From positions 98,962-162,961 of the forward strand of contig JACPEA010000008.1 of NCBI GenBank assembly GCA_016183765.1: a DNA stretch of 64,000 bases, read 5' to 3'. The notes below the pieces were generated by a model, which made no database searches, had not been told where the DNA came from, and was given only the letters and a program-made list of their open reading frames with translations. Of this stretch, positions 8,528 to 20,165 are shown piece after piece. Numbering within the stretch: position 1 is the stretch's first letter; each line of letters opens with the position of its first letter. This DNA is from Bacteroidota bacterium. GTDB lineage: Bacteria > Bacteroidota > Bacteroidia > Chitinophagales > Chitinophagaceae. A program made the translations under genes and the position numbers.

Positions 8528-9454
8528 TCAGATAGCCAGCTTGTCTACCACCACTTTTGCCATCTTATAAAAAGCCTCTTCGCTGTAGCCGGCAATATGG
8601 GGAGTGATGATCACATTGGGCTGACTAAGCAGCCAGTCCAGGTCGGCCTGTTCATCAGCAGTATAGGTTTCCAGTTTTTCATTTTCCAGCACATCCAGTG
8701 CGGCCGCCCTGATCTTCCCCCCTTTCAGTGCCCGGATCAGCGCTTTGGTATCAACCACTTTACCACGCGATGTATTCAGGAAATAGGGTTTCTGTTCCAG
8801 CGAATCAAAAAAAGCATCGTTGGCCAGTCGCCTGGTCTCCTCTGTCAGGGGTAAATGCAGGCTTACCACATCTGCATACCTGGCCACCTGTTCCGGTCCC
8901 GCTTCACGGACATGGTCTTTGGCAAAACCGGACCTGTACTTGTCATTGGCCAAAACGGTCACTTCAAATGAGGATAACAGCTTAGTAAAAGCGCTGCCGG
9001 TATTTCCATAACCGATAATGCCCACCGTTTTCCCAAAAAGTTCTTCCCCCCGATTGGCATCGCGGATCCATTTACCAGATTTTACTTCAAGGTTACTGCT
9101 GTTGATCCGGTTCATCAGGTTTAACAATATGCCCAATGCATGTTCGGCCACTGCATTGCGGTTACCTTCCGGGCTGCTGACACAACGTATGCCACGACTT
9201 TCCGCATATGCGGTATCGATCAGTTCCATGCCACTGCCCAAACGGCCGATCCATTGCAGTTGGTCTGCTTTTTCCAGCAGGTTACGGTCAATCACCAGGC
9301 GGGTGGTCACGAACAGACCGCTGAGCCCACCTATCTGCATCAGCAATTCATCATACGTGATGGCAGGCTGATGGATCACATCATACCCTTTATCAGCAAG
9401 CGTTTGCAAAAGCCAGGGATGTACATTGGCAGTTATCAGGACTTTGGGTTTCAC
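8528..9454 (-). CDS. D-isomer-specific 2-hydroxyacid dehydrogenase
   Basis: A 308-residue NAD-dependent oxidoreductase of the D-2-hydroxyacid dehydrogenase family, which includes SerA. The Rossmann motif GYGNTG is at 148-153. The catalytic residues are visible: R230 in NTSRGK, E257 in LDVLENEK and H286 in TPHIAGY. It has no ACT or other C-terminal regulatory domain, so it is shorter than long-form phosphoglycerate dehydrogenases. The substrate is undetermined. It follows rsmA by 26 nt, presumably on one transcript, and ends at the terminator at 8364-8399. Confidence 0.88.
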   Translation of the reverse strand: MKPKVLITANVHPWLLQTLADKGYDVIHQPAITYDELLMQIGGLSGLFVTTRLVIDRNLLEKADQLQWIGRLGSGMELIDTAYAESRGIRCVSSPEGNRNAVAEHALGILLNLMNRINSSNLEVKSGKWIRDANRGEELFGKTVGIIGYGNTGSAFTKLLSSFEVTVLANDKYRSGFAKDHVREAGPEQVARYADVVSLHLPLTEETRRLANDAFFDSLEQKPYFLNTSRGKVVDTKALIRALKGGKIRAAALDVLENEKLETYTADEQADLDWLLSQPNVIITPHIAGYSEEAFYKMAKVVVDKLAI

Positions 9455-9480
9455 GTTTCTGTTTTTATGCAGGAGGACTT

Positions 9481-10236
9481 TTACCGCATGTGAAAAGTCA
9501 ATGCGGCAAACTGTTCTATGCTCAGTTGTTCTGCTCTTTTATCAAATAAGGGATCTTTGAGGAATGCTTCTTCAAACAAACTTTTCAGGGAATTCCGCAA
9601 CATTTTACGGCGTTGGTTGAACGCAGCTTTTACCAGTGTGAACAAAGCCCTTTCGCTCTTCATCGGCAACAAGGTTGATTTGCGTTTTAACCGGATCACA
9701 CCACTCATCACTTTGGGTGGGGGATTGAAACTTTCAGGCGGCACATCGAACAGGTATTCCACTTCGTAAAAAGCCTGAACCAGTACACTGAGAATGCCAT
9801 ACACTTTACTGCCGGGTTTGGAGACCACCCTTTCTGCTACTTCCTTCTGGAACATGCCGATCATTACCGGCACCTGTTCCTTCCAGTCAAGCACTTTAAA
9901 GAGTATCTGTGATGAGATATTGTACGGAAAATTACCCACCACCGTAAAAGCCCCATCAAAAGGAGCCTCAATATCAAGTATGCTCTGGTGAATGATCTTT
10001 CCCTGGAGAGCAGGATAGGTTTTTTCGAGATATATCACTTTCTCATCATCCAGCTCCACCGCACGGAAACTGATATCCGGTAGCGGCAGCAGGTACTTCG
10101 TCAAAGCCCCGCCACCAGGACCTACTTCCAATAGTTGGGTGAACCCATCCTGTTCCAAGGCGGCTACGATCTGTTTACAGACCGACTCGTCTTTCAAAAA
10201 GTGCTGACCCAGCGATTTCTTTAACGTGTACTGCAT
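9481..10236 (-). CDS. rsmA: 16S rRNA dimethyladenosine transferase RsmA/KsgA
   Basis: A 251-residue SAM-dependent enzyme that dimethylates two adjacent adenines near the 3' end of 16S rRNA during 30S maturation. The N-terminal QHFLKDESV (11-19) is typical of the family, motif [11 protein letters not shown] is at 37-46 and the catalytic NFPY is at 102-105. The start at 10236 lies just 5 nt after a TAATTTTG promoter box, so the transcript has almost no leader. It is divergent from pdxA across a repeat. Confidence 0.95.
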   Translation of the reverse strand: MQYTLKKSLGQHFLKDESVCKQIVAALEQDGFTQLLEVGPGGGALTKYLLPLPDISFRAVELDDEKVIYLEKTYPALQGKIIHQSILDIEAPFDGAFTVVGNFPYNISSQILFKVLDWKEQVPVMIGMFQKEVAERVVSKPGSKVYGILSVLVQAFYEVEYLFDVPPESFNPPPKVMSGVIRLKRKSTLLPMKSERALFTLVKAAFNQRRKMLRNSLKSLFEEAFLKDPLFDKRAEQLSIEQFAALTFHMR

Positions 10237-10241
10237 CCCGG

Positions 10242-10249
10242 CAAAATTA
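10242..10249 (-). promoter_or_regulatory. -7 promoter box TAATTTTG for rsmA
   Basis: This matches TAnnTTTG and lies 5 nt upstream of the rsmA ATG on the minus strand. The mRNA would be nearly leaderless. Confidence 0.6.
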
Positions 10250-10265
10250 GGATATTTGCAGCAGG

Positions 10266-10400
10266 TGAATGGTCAATCGTCAATCGTCAATCGTGAGTCG
10301 TGAGTAGTGAGTAGTGAGTAGTGAGTGGGGGGCTTGATGTACAATTACCCACTCACGACTCACGACTCACGATTCACGATTCACTACCCACAATTCCCCC
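10266..10400. repeat. Intergenic inverted repeat, GTGAGTA/ACTCACG type
   Basis: The left arm (10266-10328) reads as 7-nt words, GTCAATC repeated, then GTGAGTC and several GTGAGTA. The right arm (10345-10390) is ACTCACG, ACTCACG, ACTCACG, ATTCACG, ATTCACT. The arms are complementary. It lies in the divergent rsmA-pdxA gap, between the rsmA promoter and pdxA. Confidence 0.85.
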
Positions 10401-10454
10401 ACCCCCCACTTTTCCTCCGCTATTCTTCTTATTTTTACCCCATAAACAACTGAC

Positions 10455-11549
10455 ATGAGCAACGAACAGCAAAAACCGGTTATTGGATTCACCTGCGGCG
10501 ACCTGAACGGGATAGGGATGGAACTGATCATCAAAACCCTTGCAGACCACCGCCTGCTCGATATCTGTATACCGGTGGTTTTTGCCAGTAATAAAAGCCT
10601 GAATTTTTATAAGAAAAGTCTTCCTGAACATACTTTCAACTATGCCAATACCCGCGAGCTCAACCGCCTGAACCCCAAACAGGTGAATGTGGTGAACTGC
10701 TGGGAGGAAGAAGTGGCCATTACCCCCGGCCAGTTGAACGAAATAGGCGGCAAATATGCGCTGATCTCCCTGCAGCAGGCCACACAGGCGTTAAAGGACG
10801 GGTTTATCCAGGGATTGGTTACAGCCCCCATCCATAAAAAGAATATCCAGTCAGAATCGTTCCAGTACAGTGGCCATACCCCTTACCTGAAAGCCCTGTT
10901 CAATGTTCCCGATGTAGTGATGCTGATGACCGCTGAAAATATGCGGGTGGGACTGGTTACCGAACATGTACCCCTGAATGAGATCGCGAAACATATTACG
11001 CGTGAGAACATCCTGAGTAAACTCAGGATCATGCACAGCAGTTTGCAGAAAGATTTTGGCATAGACAAGCCACGCATCGCCGTTCTGGGATTGAACCCGC
11101 ATGCCGGTGATGAGGGATTGATCGGCAACGAGGAAGAGAACATCATCAAACCTGCCATCAAAGAGGCCAAACACAATATGCTGGTCTTCGGACCCTATAG
11201 CTCCGATGCGTTTTTTGCCCGCGGACAGTTTGAACGTTTTGATGCCGTTCTGGCCATGTACCACGACCAGGGGCTGATCCCCTTCAAATCGCTGGCTTTG
11301 GGCGAGGGCACCAATTATACGGCGGGTTTACCGGTAGTAAGGACCAGTCCGGATCATGGAACGGCTTTTGATATTGCCGGAAAAGGGAAAGCGGATCACA
11401 GCTCTTTCCTGGCTGCGGTGTTCGAATGCGTAGAGATCATCCGGATGCGCCTGGGTTATGCCGATATGCGCCGCAACCCGCTGAAAAAGATCAGTGCCCG
11501 CATGATCGCCAATGCGGTGGATGAAAGGATTGAAGAGAACGAAGGATAA
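10455..11549 (+). CDS. pdxA: 4-hydroxythreonine-4-phosphate dehydrogenase
   Basis: A 364-residue NAD-dependent enzyme of the DXP-dependent pyridoxal 5'-phosphate pathway, acting before PdxJ. Likely metal-binding histidines are H171 (TEHVPL), H216 (LNPHAGDEG) and H270 (MYHDQGL). The N-terminal GFTCGDLNGIG is conserved in the family (usually GDPAGIG), here with asparagine after DL. Length is somewhat above the common 330. The aldose-epimerase-like gene begins 12 nt after its stop. Confidence 0.93.
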   Translation: MSNEQQKPVIGFTCGDLNGIGMELIIKTLADHRLLDICIPVVFASNKSLNFYKKSLPEHTFNYANTRELNRLNPKQVNVVNCWEEEVAITPGQLNEIGGKYALISLQQATQALKDGFIQGLVTAPIHKKNIQSESFQYSGHTPYLKALFNVPDVVMLMTAENMRVGLVTEHVPLNEIAKHITRENILSKLRIMHSSLQKDFGIDKPRIAVLGLNPHAGDEGLIGNEEENIIKPAIKEAKHNMLVFGPYSSDAFFARGQFERFDAVLAMYHDQGLIPFKSLALGEGTNYTAGLPVVRTSPDHGTAFDIAGKGKADHSSFLAAVFECVEIIRMRLGYADMRRNPLKKISARMIANAVDERIEENEG

Positions 11550-11561
11550 GAACCATCGCCC

Positions 11562-12431
11562 ATGTACCAGATCTCCAACGATCAGTTGACCATCAGCATC
11601 AGCGTCAGGGGTGCAGAGCTGCAGGGCATTTACCACAGAGATACCCACCAGGAATATTTATGGAGCGGGGATCCTGCTTTCTGGGGTAAAAAAAGCCCGG
11701 TATTATTTCCCATCGTAGGCGGTTTAAAGAACGGCAGTTACACATTTGAAGGCAATACCTACCCAATGGAGCGTCATGGTTTTGCCCGTGAAAAGGATTT
11801 CACCGTTACCGAACATACAGCCCATCATATCCGTTTCACCTTGTATGCCGATGAGGAGACCAAAACCATCTACCCTTTTGATTTCTGTTTTTCGATCGTG
11901 TATTCACTGAAAGAAAATACACTCACAGTGAGCTACGAGGTTGATAACACGGGCGACAAAACATTATGGTTCTCAGTGGGCGCACATCCGGCTTTTGCGG
12001 TGCCGCTGGTAAAAGGCAGTGACTTCTCTGACCACTATCTCGAGTTTGGCGAAAAAGAAAATACCGGTATCTGGCCCCTCTCACCCGAAGGGCTGATCAA
12101 AACAGAACCGGAACCCTACCTGGAGGATACCGACCACCTGCCATTACTGAAAGAATTATTTTATAAAGACGCACTCGTTTTCAAATCGCTTCGTTCTAAT
12201 ACCATTGCCATCCGCAACCTGGTAAACAACCACGGCATCAAATTACAGTTCGACGGTTTCCCTTACATGGGGATCTGGAGCGCAAGAAATGCCGATTTTG
12301 TTTGTATTGAACCCTGGTGCGGCATTGCCGACTCTGTAAATGCCTCCGGAGATATCACCCAAAAAGAAGGTATCCATTCTTTGCAACCCGCTTATAGCTT
12401 TCACCGCAGCTGGCACGTAAAGATATTCTGA
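11562..12431 (+). CDS. Aldose 1-epimerase family protein
   Basis: A 289-residue beta-sandwich protein of the galactose mutarotase-like superfamily, closest to the LacX/YeaD-like branch that acts on aldose or hexose-6-phosphate anomers. Supporting stretches are the early GAELQGI, ERHGFAR near residue 69, the VGAHPAF motif (catalytic histidine) near 145 and CIEPWCG near 250. It has no signal peptide, so it is cytoplasmic. It is co-directional with pdxA, 12 nt downstream; no metabolic link to pyridoxal phosphate synthesis is evident. Confidence 0.87.
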   Translation: MYQISNDQLTISISVRGAELQGIYHRDTHQEYLWSGDPAFWGKKSPVLFPIVGGLKNGSYTFEGNTYPMERHGFAREKDFTVTEHTAHHIRFTLYADEETKTIYPFDFCFSIVYSLKENTLTVSYEVDNTGDKTLWFSVGAHPAFAVPLVKGSDFSDHYLEFGEKENTGIWPLSPEGLIKTEPEPYLEDTDHLPLLKELFYKDALVFKSLRSNTIAIRNLVNNHGIKLQFDGFPYMGIWSARNADFVCIEPWCGIADSVNASGDITQKEGIHSLQPAYSFHRSWHVKIF

Positions 12432-12492
12432 CCCTGTCAACAGCCCGTTGGCTTCCTTGTGCAGAAGGAAAGATGCGTATGATCAGCCTGTT

Positions 12493-13200
12493 TTATTTGA
12501 ATACCGAATCAGGTATGCCTTTGTTCACCACATAATTAGCATAACTAATCTCTACCCTGCCTTTTTTATTCCTGATCTTTTCAGCTTCTGTCAGTTCCTT
12601 TTCCGTATCATCAAACTCCAGTGTGATGCCTTTGGGCAACTTATAATCTTTGGTATTGAAGCTGAAGACCACTTTATCCGGAAGCCCGTAATTGCTGAAC
12701 TGACCGTAGCTCATCTCTATCTCATAGGTTCCGTTCTCTTTGGTGGTGGTCACTGCTTTTCTTACCAACAGGTTCGCCTCGTCAATATACAGTGTAGTAA
12801 GCACGATGTCATTGTTTTCATTGGCAGGCAGCAGTTTCACAACTTTGGTCTTGGTACCTCCCACATTTGCCTCACCTGCCGCCAATGCGATGAAATCTGT
12901 GGTAGCGATGATCGAATTCATATTTACCGATACCCCACCCCTGGGCAACAGTGAAATGCCTCCATCTTTTTTCAGGCGGAACTTATTGGGTTTCTTATAA
13001 TATACTTTCACTTTGCCTACCGGCGCCTTGATAAAAGCCACATCGGTCTTCATCCGGCCATCTGCTTCATAATCGTTTACCTGGTCAAGTTTGGCCTTAA
13101 CCTTGTTGATCAGCCCTGTCATATCCTGCGCCTGTACGGATACCGCTATTGAACAGATCAGCATAAAGAAAATAGATTTTATCAACCGGAACATATACAT
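12493..13200 (-). CDS. LolA-like outer-membrane lipoprotein sorting protein
   Basis: A 235-residue exported protein with an N-terminal signal peptide (MFRLIKSIFFMLICSIAVS, ending VQA). The body resembles the LolA/LolB superfamily: repeated beta-strands with YYKKPNKFRL and the late stretch LPKGITLEFDD. LolA carries lipoproteins through the periplasm. It lies 33 nt downstream of the ABC-2 permease gene on the same strand, so it belongs to that operon. It may be a LolA paralogue dedicated to that transporter rather than the general chaperone. The first Met (13200) or the Met two codons later may be the start. Confidence 0.75.
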   Translation of the reverse strand: MYMFRLIKSIFFMLICSIAVSVQAQDMTGLINKVKAKLDQVNDYEADGRMKTDVAFIKAPVGKVKVYYKKPNKFRLKKDGGISLLPRGGVSVNMNSIIATTDFIALAAGEANVGGTKTKVVKLLPANENNDIVLTTLYIDEANLLVRKAVTTTKENGTYEIEMSYGQFSNYGLPDKVVFSFNTKDYKLPKGITLEFDDTEKELTEAEKIRNKKGRVEISYANYVVNKGIPDSVFK

Positions 13201-13233
13201 ATCCTTTATATGGCTACAGCCATTATTTAATCA

Positions 13234-14109
13234 CTAACTCAGAATATCTTTTTTACGGAACACCCAGATGGCTGCCGTTACAAAACCTATAATATGTACC
13301 ACCAGCACTATGGCCGAGCGCAGGATCCTGTCGGGATTTTGTATACTGCCAACAATGGCTTCGTTGGCATCGTTCACCCTGATATCAAAAAATTCTTTCC
13401 ACCCGATCATGTGTGTGGTGAAAAGGAATGGTTTTATGGCATTGAATACCGGGATATTGAGCGTACTCAGAATGGTGAAGAAAATGATCACACTCATGGT
13501 AGCCACAATGGGCCCGATAGAGTTTTCTGCAAACAGCGAAAAAAGAAAACCCAGCGATGCAACCGTGGTCATGGCCAATGCCGCAAAACCAAATGCCCAT
13601 ACATAACGCCAGAAAATATCATTCTCTTTCAGCAGCACCACGTATTGCGATTTCATCAGGAACAGGTCGTCTGTGCCGAAGATGAGCATGTTCACGAACA
13701 ATGCCATCACGGCCAGCCAGACCAGCAACAATAAAGTATATGCCACGGTGGCCATAAACTTGGCCAGCAGGAAACGGGTACGACTGATGGGTTTGGTAAG
13801 CATCAGGCGGAGTGTACCCATATTGGCTTCGCCCGAAACCATATCTGCCGCCACCAGTGCGATCAATAAGGGCACATGCACCAGCAGGACCTGTAAAACG
13901 ATATAACAGACCTGGTAACCGTTCAGGATCTTTCCCTCTACAGTGATCGATGAATTGATATCCCGCATCATAAATTCCACATAGGATTCCCCGTCCAGTT
14001 TCAGGCCGAACTGGATGATCCCGATGAGTGCCGTGATCGCCGCAAATGCGATATAGGTCCGGGGCCTGCGGAAAATCTTGAATAACTCAATCTGTATAAG
14101 TGTCCACAT
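13234..14109 (-). CDS. ABC-2 type transporter permease
   Basis: A 291-residue membrane protein with about six hydrophobic helices and a first helix after MWTLIQIELFKIFRRPR, as in the ABC-2/NosY-like permeases. The stretch ANMGTLRLMLTKPISRTRFLLAKF (near 100) is the conserved cytoplasmic coupling region. Its start overlaps the 3' end of the ATPase gene by 23 nt, so the two proteins are almost certainly partners. The substrate is unknown. Confidence 0.85.
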   Translation of the reverse strand: MWTLIQIELFKIFRRPRTYIAFAAITALIGIIQFGLKLDGESYVEFMMRDINSSITVEGKILNGYQVCYIVLQVLLVHVPLLIALVAADMVSGEANMGTLRLMLTKPISRTRFLLAKFMATVAYTLLLLVWLAVMALFVNMLIFGTDDLFLMKSQYVVLLKENDIFWRYVWAFGFAALAMTTVASLGFLFSLFAENSIGPIVATMSVIIFFTILSTLNIPVFNAIKPFLFTTHMIGWKEFFDIRVNDANEAIVGSIQNPDRILRSAIVLVVHIIGFVTAAIWVFRKKDILS

Positions 14110-15022
14110 GTTGGTTGCCCGATGTTACTTGTAAAAAATAATCTTCCAGTGAATGCCTGACTTCCAGCGATATCAGTTCAATATCCATGGCTACCAGGTC
14201 GCGGTGAAACTGCGGGATCCGGTTACGGTCCAGCTTCAGTAAAATAGCTGTATCTCTTTGCTGCTGCAGGTTTCCTGCCCAACTACTGTTCTGCATCTTT
14301 TGCAATGCATCTACCTGATTCAGCGTTTGTAATGCCACAAGGGTCTGTGAGGGGTCGAACAGTTCCAGCGCATTTCCTTCTACGATCTTTTTTCCTTTGT
14401 CGATGATCAGTACGCGTGTTGCCACCTGTTCTATCTCACTTAACAGATGCGAGGATACGATCACCGTCTTTTTCAGATCGCGGCTCAGGTGCAGGATAAG
14501 ATTGCGGATATCGGCAATACCCTGTGGATCCAGGCCGTTGGTGGGTTCATCCAGTATGATCAGTTTCGGGTCATGCACCAGCGCTATGGCAATACCCAGC
14601 CGCTGTTTCATGCCCTGCGAAAAGGTCTTCACGGTATCTCTTGCACGACTGGCCAGTCCTACCTGCTCCAGCTGCTCCATCAGGCGGGTTTCAGTCGCCC
14701 TGATCCCGCTCAGCCTTGCGAACAGTTTCAGGTTTTCGTAAGCAGAAAGGTATTTATAGACATCTGGTTTCTCAATAACTGCCCCCACCTGTGCCAATAT
14801 CTCATTCCGGTGATGCTGCAGGTCCCGGCCGAATATCTCGATCTTCCCGCTGCCGGGACTGATCAGGCTTAACAACATCCGGATGGTGGTACTCTTGCCC
14901 GCACCGTTTTGTCCCAGGAAACCGTACACATCTCCTTCATATACCGAAAAGGAAAGATGCTGAACGGCTATCAGGTTACTGAACTGTTTGGTAAGCCCGG
15001 TTACGGTTACAATAGGTTGCAT
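14087..15022 (-). CDS. ABC transporter ATP-binding protein
   Basis: A 311-residue ATPase of the ABC-2/drug-and-antibiotic-resistance type. Walker A is GQNGAGKST (about 38-46), the signature is FSQGMKQRLG, and Walker B is LIILDEPTNGLD. A C-terminal extension of about 90 residues follows, as in many NatA/CcmA-like subunits. I chose the ATG at 15022 because a TACCTTTG promoter box at 15038-15045 overlaps the next upstream start (15040). It overlaps the permease gene by 23 nt. Confidence 0.92.
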   Translation of the reverse strand: MQPIVTVTGLTKQFSNLIAVQHLSFSVYEGDVYGFLGQNGAGKSTTIRMLLSLISPGSGKIEIFGRDLQHHRNEILAQVGAVIEKPDVYKYLSAYENLKLFARLSGIRATETRLMEQLEQVGLASRARDTVKTFSQGMKQRLGIAIALVHDPKLIILDEPTNGLDPQGIADIRNLILHLSRDLKKTVIVSSHLLSEIEQVATRVLIIDKGKKIVEGNALELFDPSQTLVALQTLNQVDALQKMQNSSWAGNLQQQRDTAILLKLDRNRIPQFHRDLVAMDIELISLEVRHSLEDYFLQVTSGNQHVDTYTD

Positions 15023-15037
15023 GAGATAGTATAACAC

Positions 15038-15045
15038 CAAAGGTA
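15038..15045 (-). promoter_or_regulatory. -7 promoter box TACCTTTG for the ABC transporter operon
   Basis: An exact match to TAnnTTTG, 15 nt upstream of the ATG at 15022. It makes the in-frame start at 15040 impossible for this promoter, which decides the start codon. Confidence 0.65.
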
Positions 15046-15086
15046 GACAAGAGGTTCAGAAAAGAAAGCCCAATGTTTTCGCGTGG

Positions 15087-15217
15087 ATCGTGAGTGGTGA
15101 GTAGGAGGGACATTGCCCATTCACAATTCACAATTGCCGCCTCACGACTGACGATTCGCGTCTCACGATTCACGCCTCACTACTCCCTACTCACCACTCA
15201 CCACTCACCATTCACGC
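15087..15217. repeat. Intergenic inverted repeat, GTGAGTG/ACTCACC type
   Basis: The left arm (15087-15106) is short (CGTGAGTGGTGAGTAGG). The right arm (15110-15217) is long and contains CTCACGA, CTCACTA, CTCCCTA and repeated ACTCACC words of 7 nt. It lies between the ABC operon promoter and the atpA terminator. Confidence 0.8.
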
Positions 15218-15264
15218 CCCCCTGCCTCGTCTGAAAATATTACCGGCCGGGGGTCAGCTGATGC

Positions 15265-15292
15265 AAAAAGCCCCGGTTTTACCGGGGCTTTT
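15265..15292 (-). terminator. Rho-independent terminator after atpA
   Basis: A 12-bp stem, AAAAGCCCCGGT with ACCGGGGCTTTT and a 3-nt loop, is followed on the minus strand by T residues. It lies 37 nt after the atpA stop, so the ATP synthase transcript ends at atpA. Confidence 0.85.
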
Positions 15293-15328
15293 GCTATGAT
15301 TACCTTACACATGTAAGGATCTGATCGC

Positions 15329-16906
<1,578 letters not shown>

Positions 16907-16950
16907 GATTCTATCTGCTTTTAAATGTTATCGTGAATTAAATATATCGC

Positions 16951-17514
16951 TTATCGAATATTCTGTACGAACAGGTTTTTCGAGAATTGCTTTTTAATGT
17001 CTTTCAGGTCGTGCAGGATACTTGCATCTACCAGCCTGTTATTGAACTCCAGTACAAAACCACCGATCAGTTTCTCGTCCACAGCTGTTTCCAGTTCAAT
17101 GGTCCCGAGCCCCTGGGCCGATTGCACTTTTTGTTCGATGGTCTTTTTCAGGTCATCTCCCACGGCAATGGCAGTGGTCAGTTTTGCCCTGTGTATGCCT
17201 TTGATCTCGTTGTACTGGTCAACAAAGGCAAACGCAATCTCAGGCAGGTCGCTTTCACGCCCTTTTTTTATCAACAGCGTATTGAAAGCTGCCGTAAGCT
17301 CACTCACATTGCCCCTGGTCACCGCAGTAACTATGCTGTTCTTCTGGTCGTTCTTGATGATCGGGCTTTTCAGCAGGGCAACAAACTCCTTGCTGGCTTT
17401 ACACACAGCCTGTAAATATTTCATATCCGCATACACTTGTTCCAGCTGACCTTTTTCTGTGGCAAGGTCAATCAGGCTTTTGGCGTAACGGGCGGCTAAA
17501 CGTGGATTGGGCAT
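16951..17514 (-). CDS. atpH: ATP synthase F1 subunit delta
   Basis: A 187-residue peripheral-stalk subunit linking the b dimer to the top of F1. The N-terminal PRLAARYAKSLIDLA is the hallmark ARRYAxAL-type start, and the C-terminal GGFVLEFNNRLVDASILHDL is the conserved end motif. It is separated from atpF by a word-repeat hairpin of about 115 nt, unusual inside an atp operon. Confidence 0.95.
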   Translation of the reverse strand: MPNPRLAARYAKSLIDLATEKGQLEQVYADMKYLQAVCKASKEFVALLKSPIIKNDQKNSIVTAVTRGNVSELTAAFNTLLIKKGRESDLPEIAFAFVDQYNEIKGIHRAKLTTAIAVGDDLKKTIEQKVQSAQGLGTIELETAVDEKLIGGFVLEFNNRLVDASILHDLKDIKKQFSKNLFVQNIR

Positions 17515-17518
17515 GTAT

Positions 17519-17638
17519 TGTCAATTTGAAAATGTGGCAATTCGAAAATGTGATAAAGTATCGAATTTGCGGAATCTGAATCTGCCTGTCTGTTGGCATT
17601 TTCAAATTCTCAAATTCAGCAATTCTCAAATTAATTCA
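17519..17638. repeat. Inverted repeat within the atp operon, AATTTGAG word type
   Basis: The left arm (17519-17577) holds CAATTTGAAAATGTGG and CAATTCGAAAATGTG. The right arm (17594-17638), read in reverse complement, gives 8-nt words AATTTGAG, AATTGCTG, AATTTGAG, AATTTGAA. The arms are complementary. The atpF stop codon (17631-17633) lies inside the right arm. It sits between atpF and atpH and could affect relative expression or mRNA processing. Confidence 0.75.
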
Positions 17639-18125
17639 GTTTCACTACTTCGGCCAGGTTATTGATGTATTTCTCCTGTTCAGTTTTATTACTCAGTTCC
17701 CTGCGCAGTACTTTCTCACTCACCTCAATGACCAATGCACCCACCTGGTTCTTCACGTCGGTCAAAGCGGCATTCTTCTGCTGGGTGATGGCAACCTGTG
17801 CATCGGCAACAATACGGTCGTATTCCGCCTTGGCCTTGTCTTTCGCCTCACTGATCATTTTGACAGCCTGTTCTTTGGCTTCCTTGATCATCACTGCGCG
17901 CTCTTCACGTGCCTGGTTCATCATGGCTTCGTTCTCGTTTTTCAGCGCAGCCATTTCAGACCTTACTTTGTCCGCAGTGGCAATGGCGTCTGCAATACCG
18001 GTTTCCCGCTCTTTCAGGGAAGAAAGGATCGGTTTCCAGGCAAATGCCTTCAACAGAAAAAATACGACCACAAATGCGATCAGGGTCCAAAACAACAGCC
18101 CTAACGGGGGTAATAACAATTCCAT
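17631..18125 (-). CDS. atpF: ATP synthase F0 subunit b
   Basis: A 164-residue peripheral-stalk protein with one N-terminal membrane helix (about residues 7-28) and a long charged helix rich in Glu, Lys and Ala, typical of subunit b. It falls between atpE and atpH in the usual order. A 13-bp hairpin precedes it in the gap after atpE. The stop codon lies within a word-repeat element. Confidence 0.95.
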   Translation of the reverse strand: MELLLPPLGLLFWTLIAFVVVFFLLKAFAWKPILSSLKERETGIADAIATADKVRSEMAALKNENEAMMNQAREERAVMIKEAKEQAVKMISEAKDKAKAEYDRIVADAQVAITQQKNAALTDVKNQVGALVIEVSEKVLRRELSNKTEQEKYINNLAEVVKLN

Positions 18126-18159
18126 AAATTATATTTTGTTCTAGGTAAAGTCGATAAAG

Positions 18160-18198
18160 ATTACTGCACTGTTTGCCCTTTGCGCACAGTGCAGTAAT
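18160..18198 (-). promoter_or_regulatory. 13-bp hairpin between atpE and atpF
   Basis: ATTACTGCACTGT and its exact reverse complement lie 13 nt apart. There is no good T-run on the minus strand, so it is unlikely to be a full terminator. Just after atpE, it may protect or partly terminate the message and help set the high c-subunit stoichiometry. Confidence 0.6.
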
Positions 18199-18210
18199 GA
18201 TTTTGTGCTA

Positions 18211-19580
<1,370 letters not shown>

Positions 19581-19600
19581 ACCTGTTCCGAAATTTGCGG

Positions 19601-19608
19601 CAAAGATA
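19601..19608 (-). promoter_or_regulatory. -7 promoter box TATCTTTG for the ATP synthase operon
   Basis: An exact TAnnTTTG match 20 nt upstream of the atpB ATG at 19580. It sets the atpB start and separates the atp operon from the nucleotidyltransferase gene upstream. Confidence 0.65.
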
Positions 19609-19660
19609 GGGGGTAAGGGCTGAAAACCGGGCAGGAAGGGGTAGAAAATGGAGAAAAATA

Positions 19661-20155
19661 TCAAGTCGTTCCGTCGACCCCGTTTTCCAGTAATTCTTTA
19701 ATTTTTTCCAGATAAATAACATCTATCTGGTCTTTGGGCCGATTGGCTGCTTTCTTGGAGGCAATCAAATGATTTATATGTAAAAATCTAACCATAATAC
19801 CATCAATTTCTCCTAATGCGGCCATTTCCATACATTCATTAAAAGTATATTGTTCCAACCCCTTAACACCCACCATTATATCCAGACGTAATCCATTATT
19901 CAGGTGAAAATCAGTCCATCCGGGGATGAATTCAAGCGTTGCCAGCATAGGAAAATCACCCAACCCGTATGTATTAAAAGCCTTTCTTAGCATTTCTCTG
20001 TTTTCCAGGCTATCTTCAATCCAGATATCCATGTCACCTGTAAATCGTTGATAACCATGCATATTTGTAGCGTACCCCTCTATCATGATATACTTTACAT
20101 TTTCGTTCTGGAGTGCTTTCCAGAATAGAAGAATCTCTTCATCAAAAATGTCCAT
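19661..20155 (-). CDS. Nucleotidyltransferase-fold protein
   Basis: A 164-residue protein with the signature of the pol-beta-like nucleotidyltransferase fold: GYATNMHGYQRFTGDMDIWI (about 27-46), i.e. G-x-A...HG..R.TxDxDI. A third acidic candidate is in LRLDIMV near residue 93. The pattern is shared with AbiEii-type toxins and related DUF proteins. It is preceded 10 nt upstream by a small charged protein, a layout like two-gene toxin-antitoxin modules, and both follow an ABC exporter. The function is not established. Confidence 0.6.
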   Translation of the reverse strand: MDIFDEEILLFWKALQNENVKYIMIEGYATNMHGYQRFTGDMDIWIEDSLENREMLRKAFNTYGLGDFPMLATLEFIPGWTDFHLNNGLRLDIMVGVKGLEQYTFNECMEMAALGEIDGIMVRFLHINHLIASKKAANRPKDQIDVIYLEKIKELLENGVDGTT

Positions 20156-20165
20156 GGTAGTGCGG

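Noticed and set aside
10266..10400. Short tandem repeats as a possible CRISPR array
   Set aside because: The words are 7 nt, contiguous, degenerate and arranged as inverted arms; there are no spacers and no cas genes nearby.
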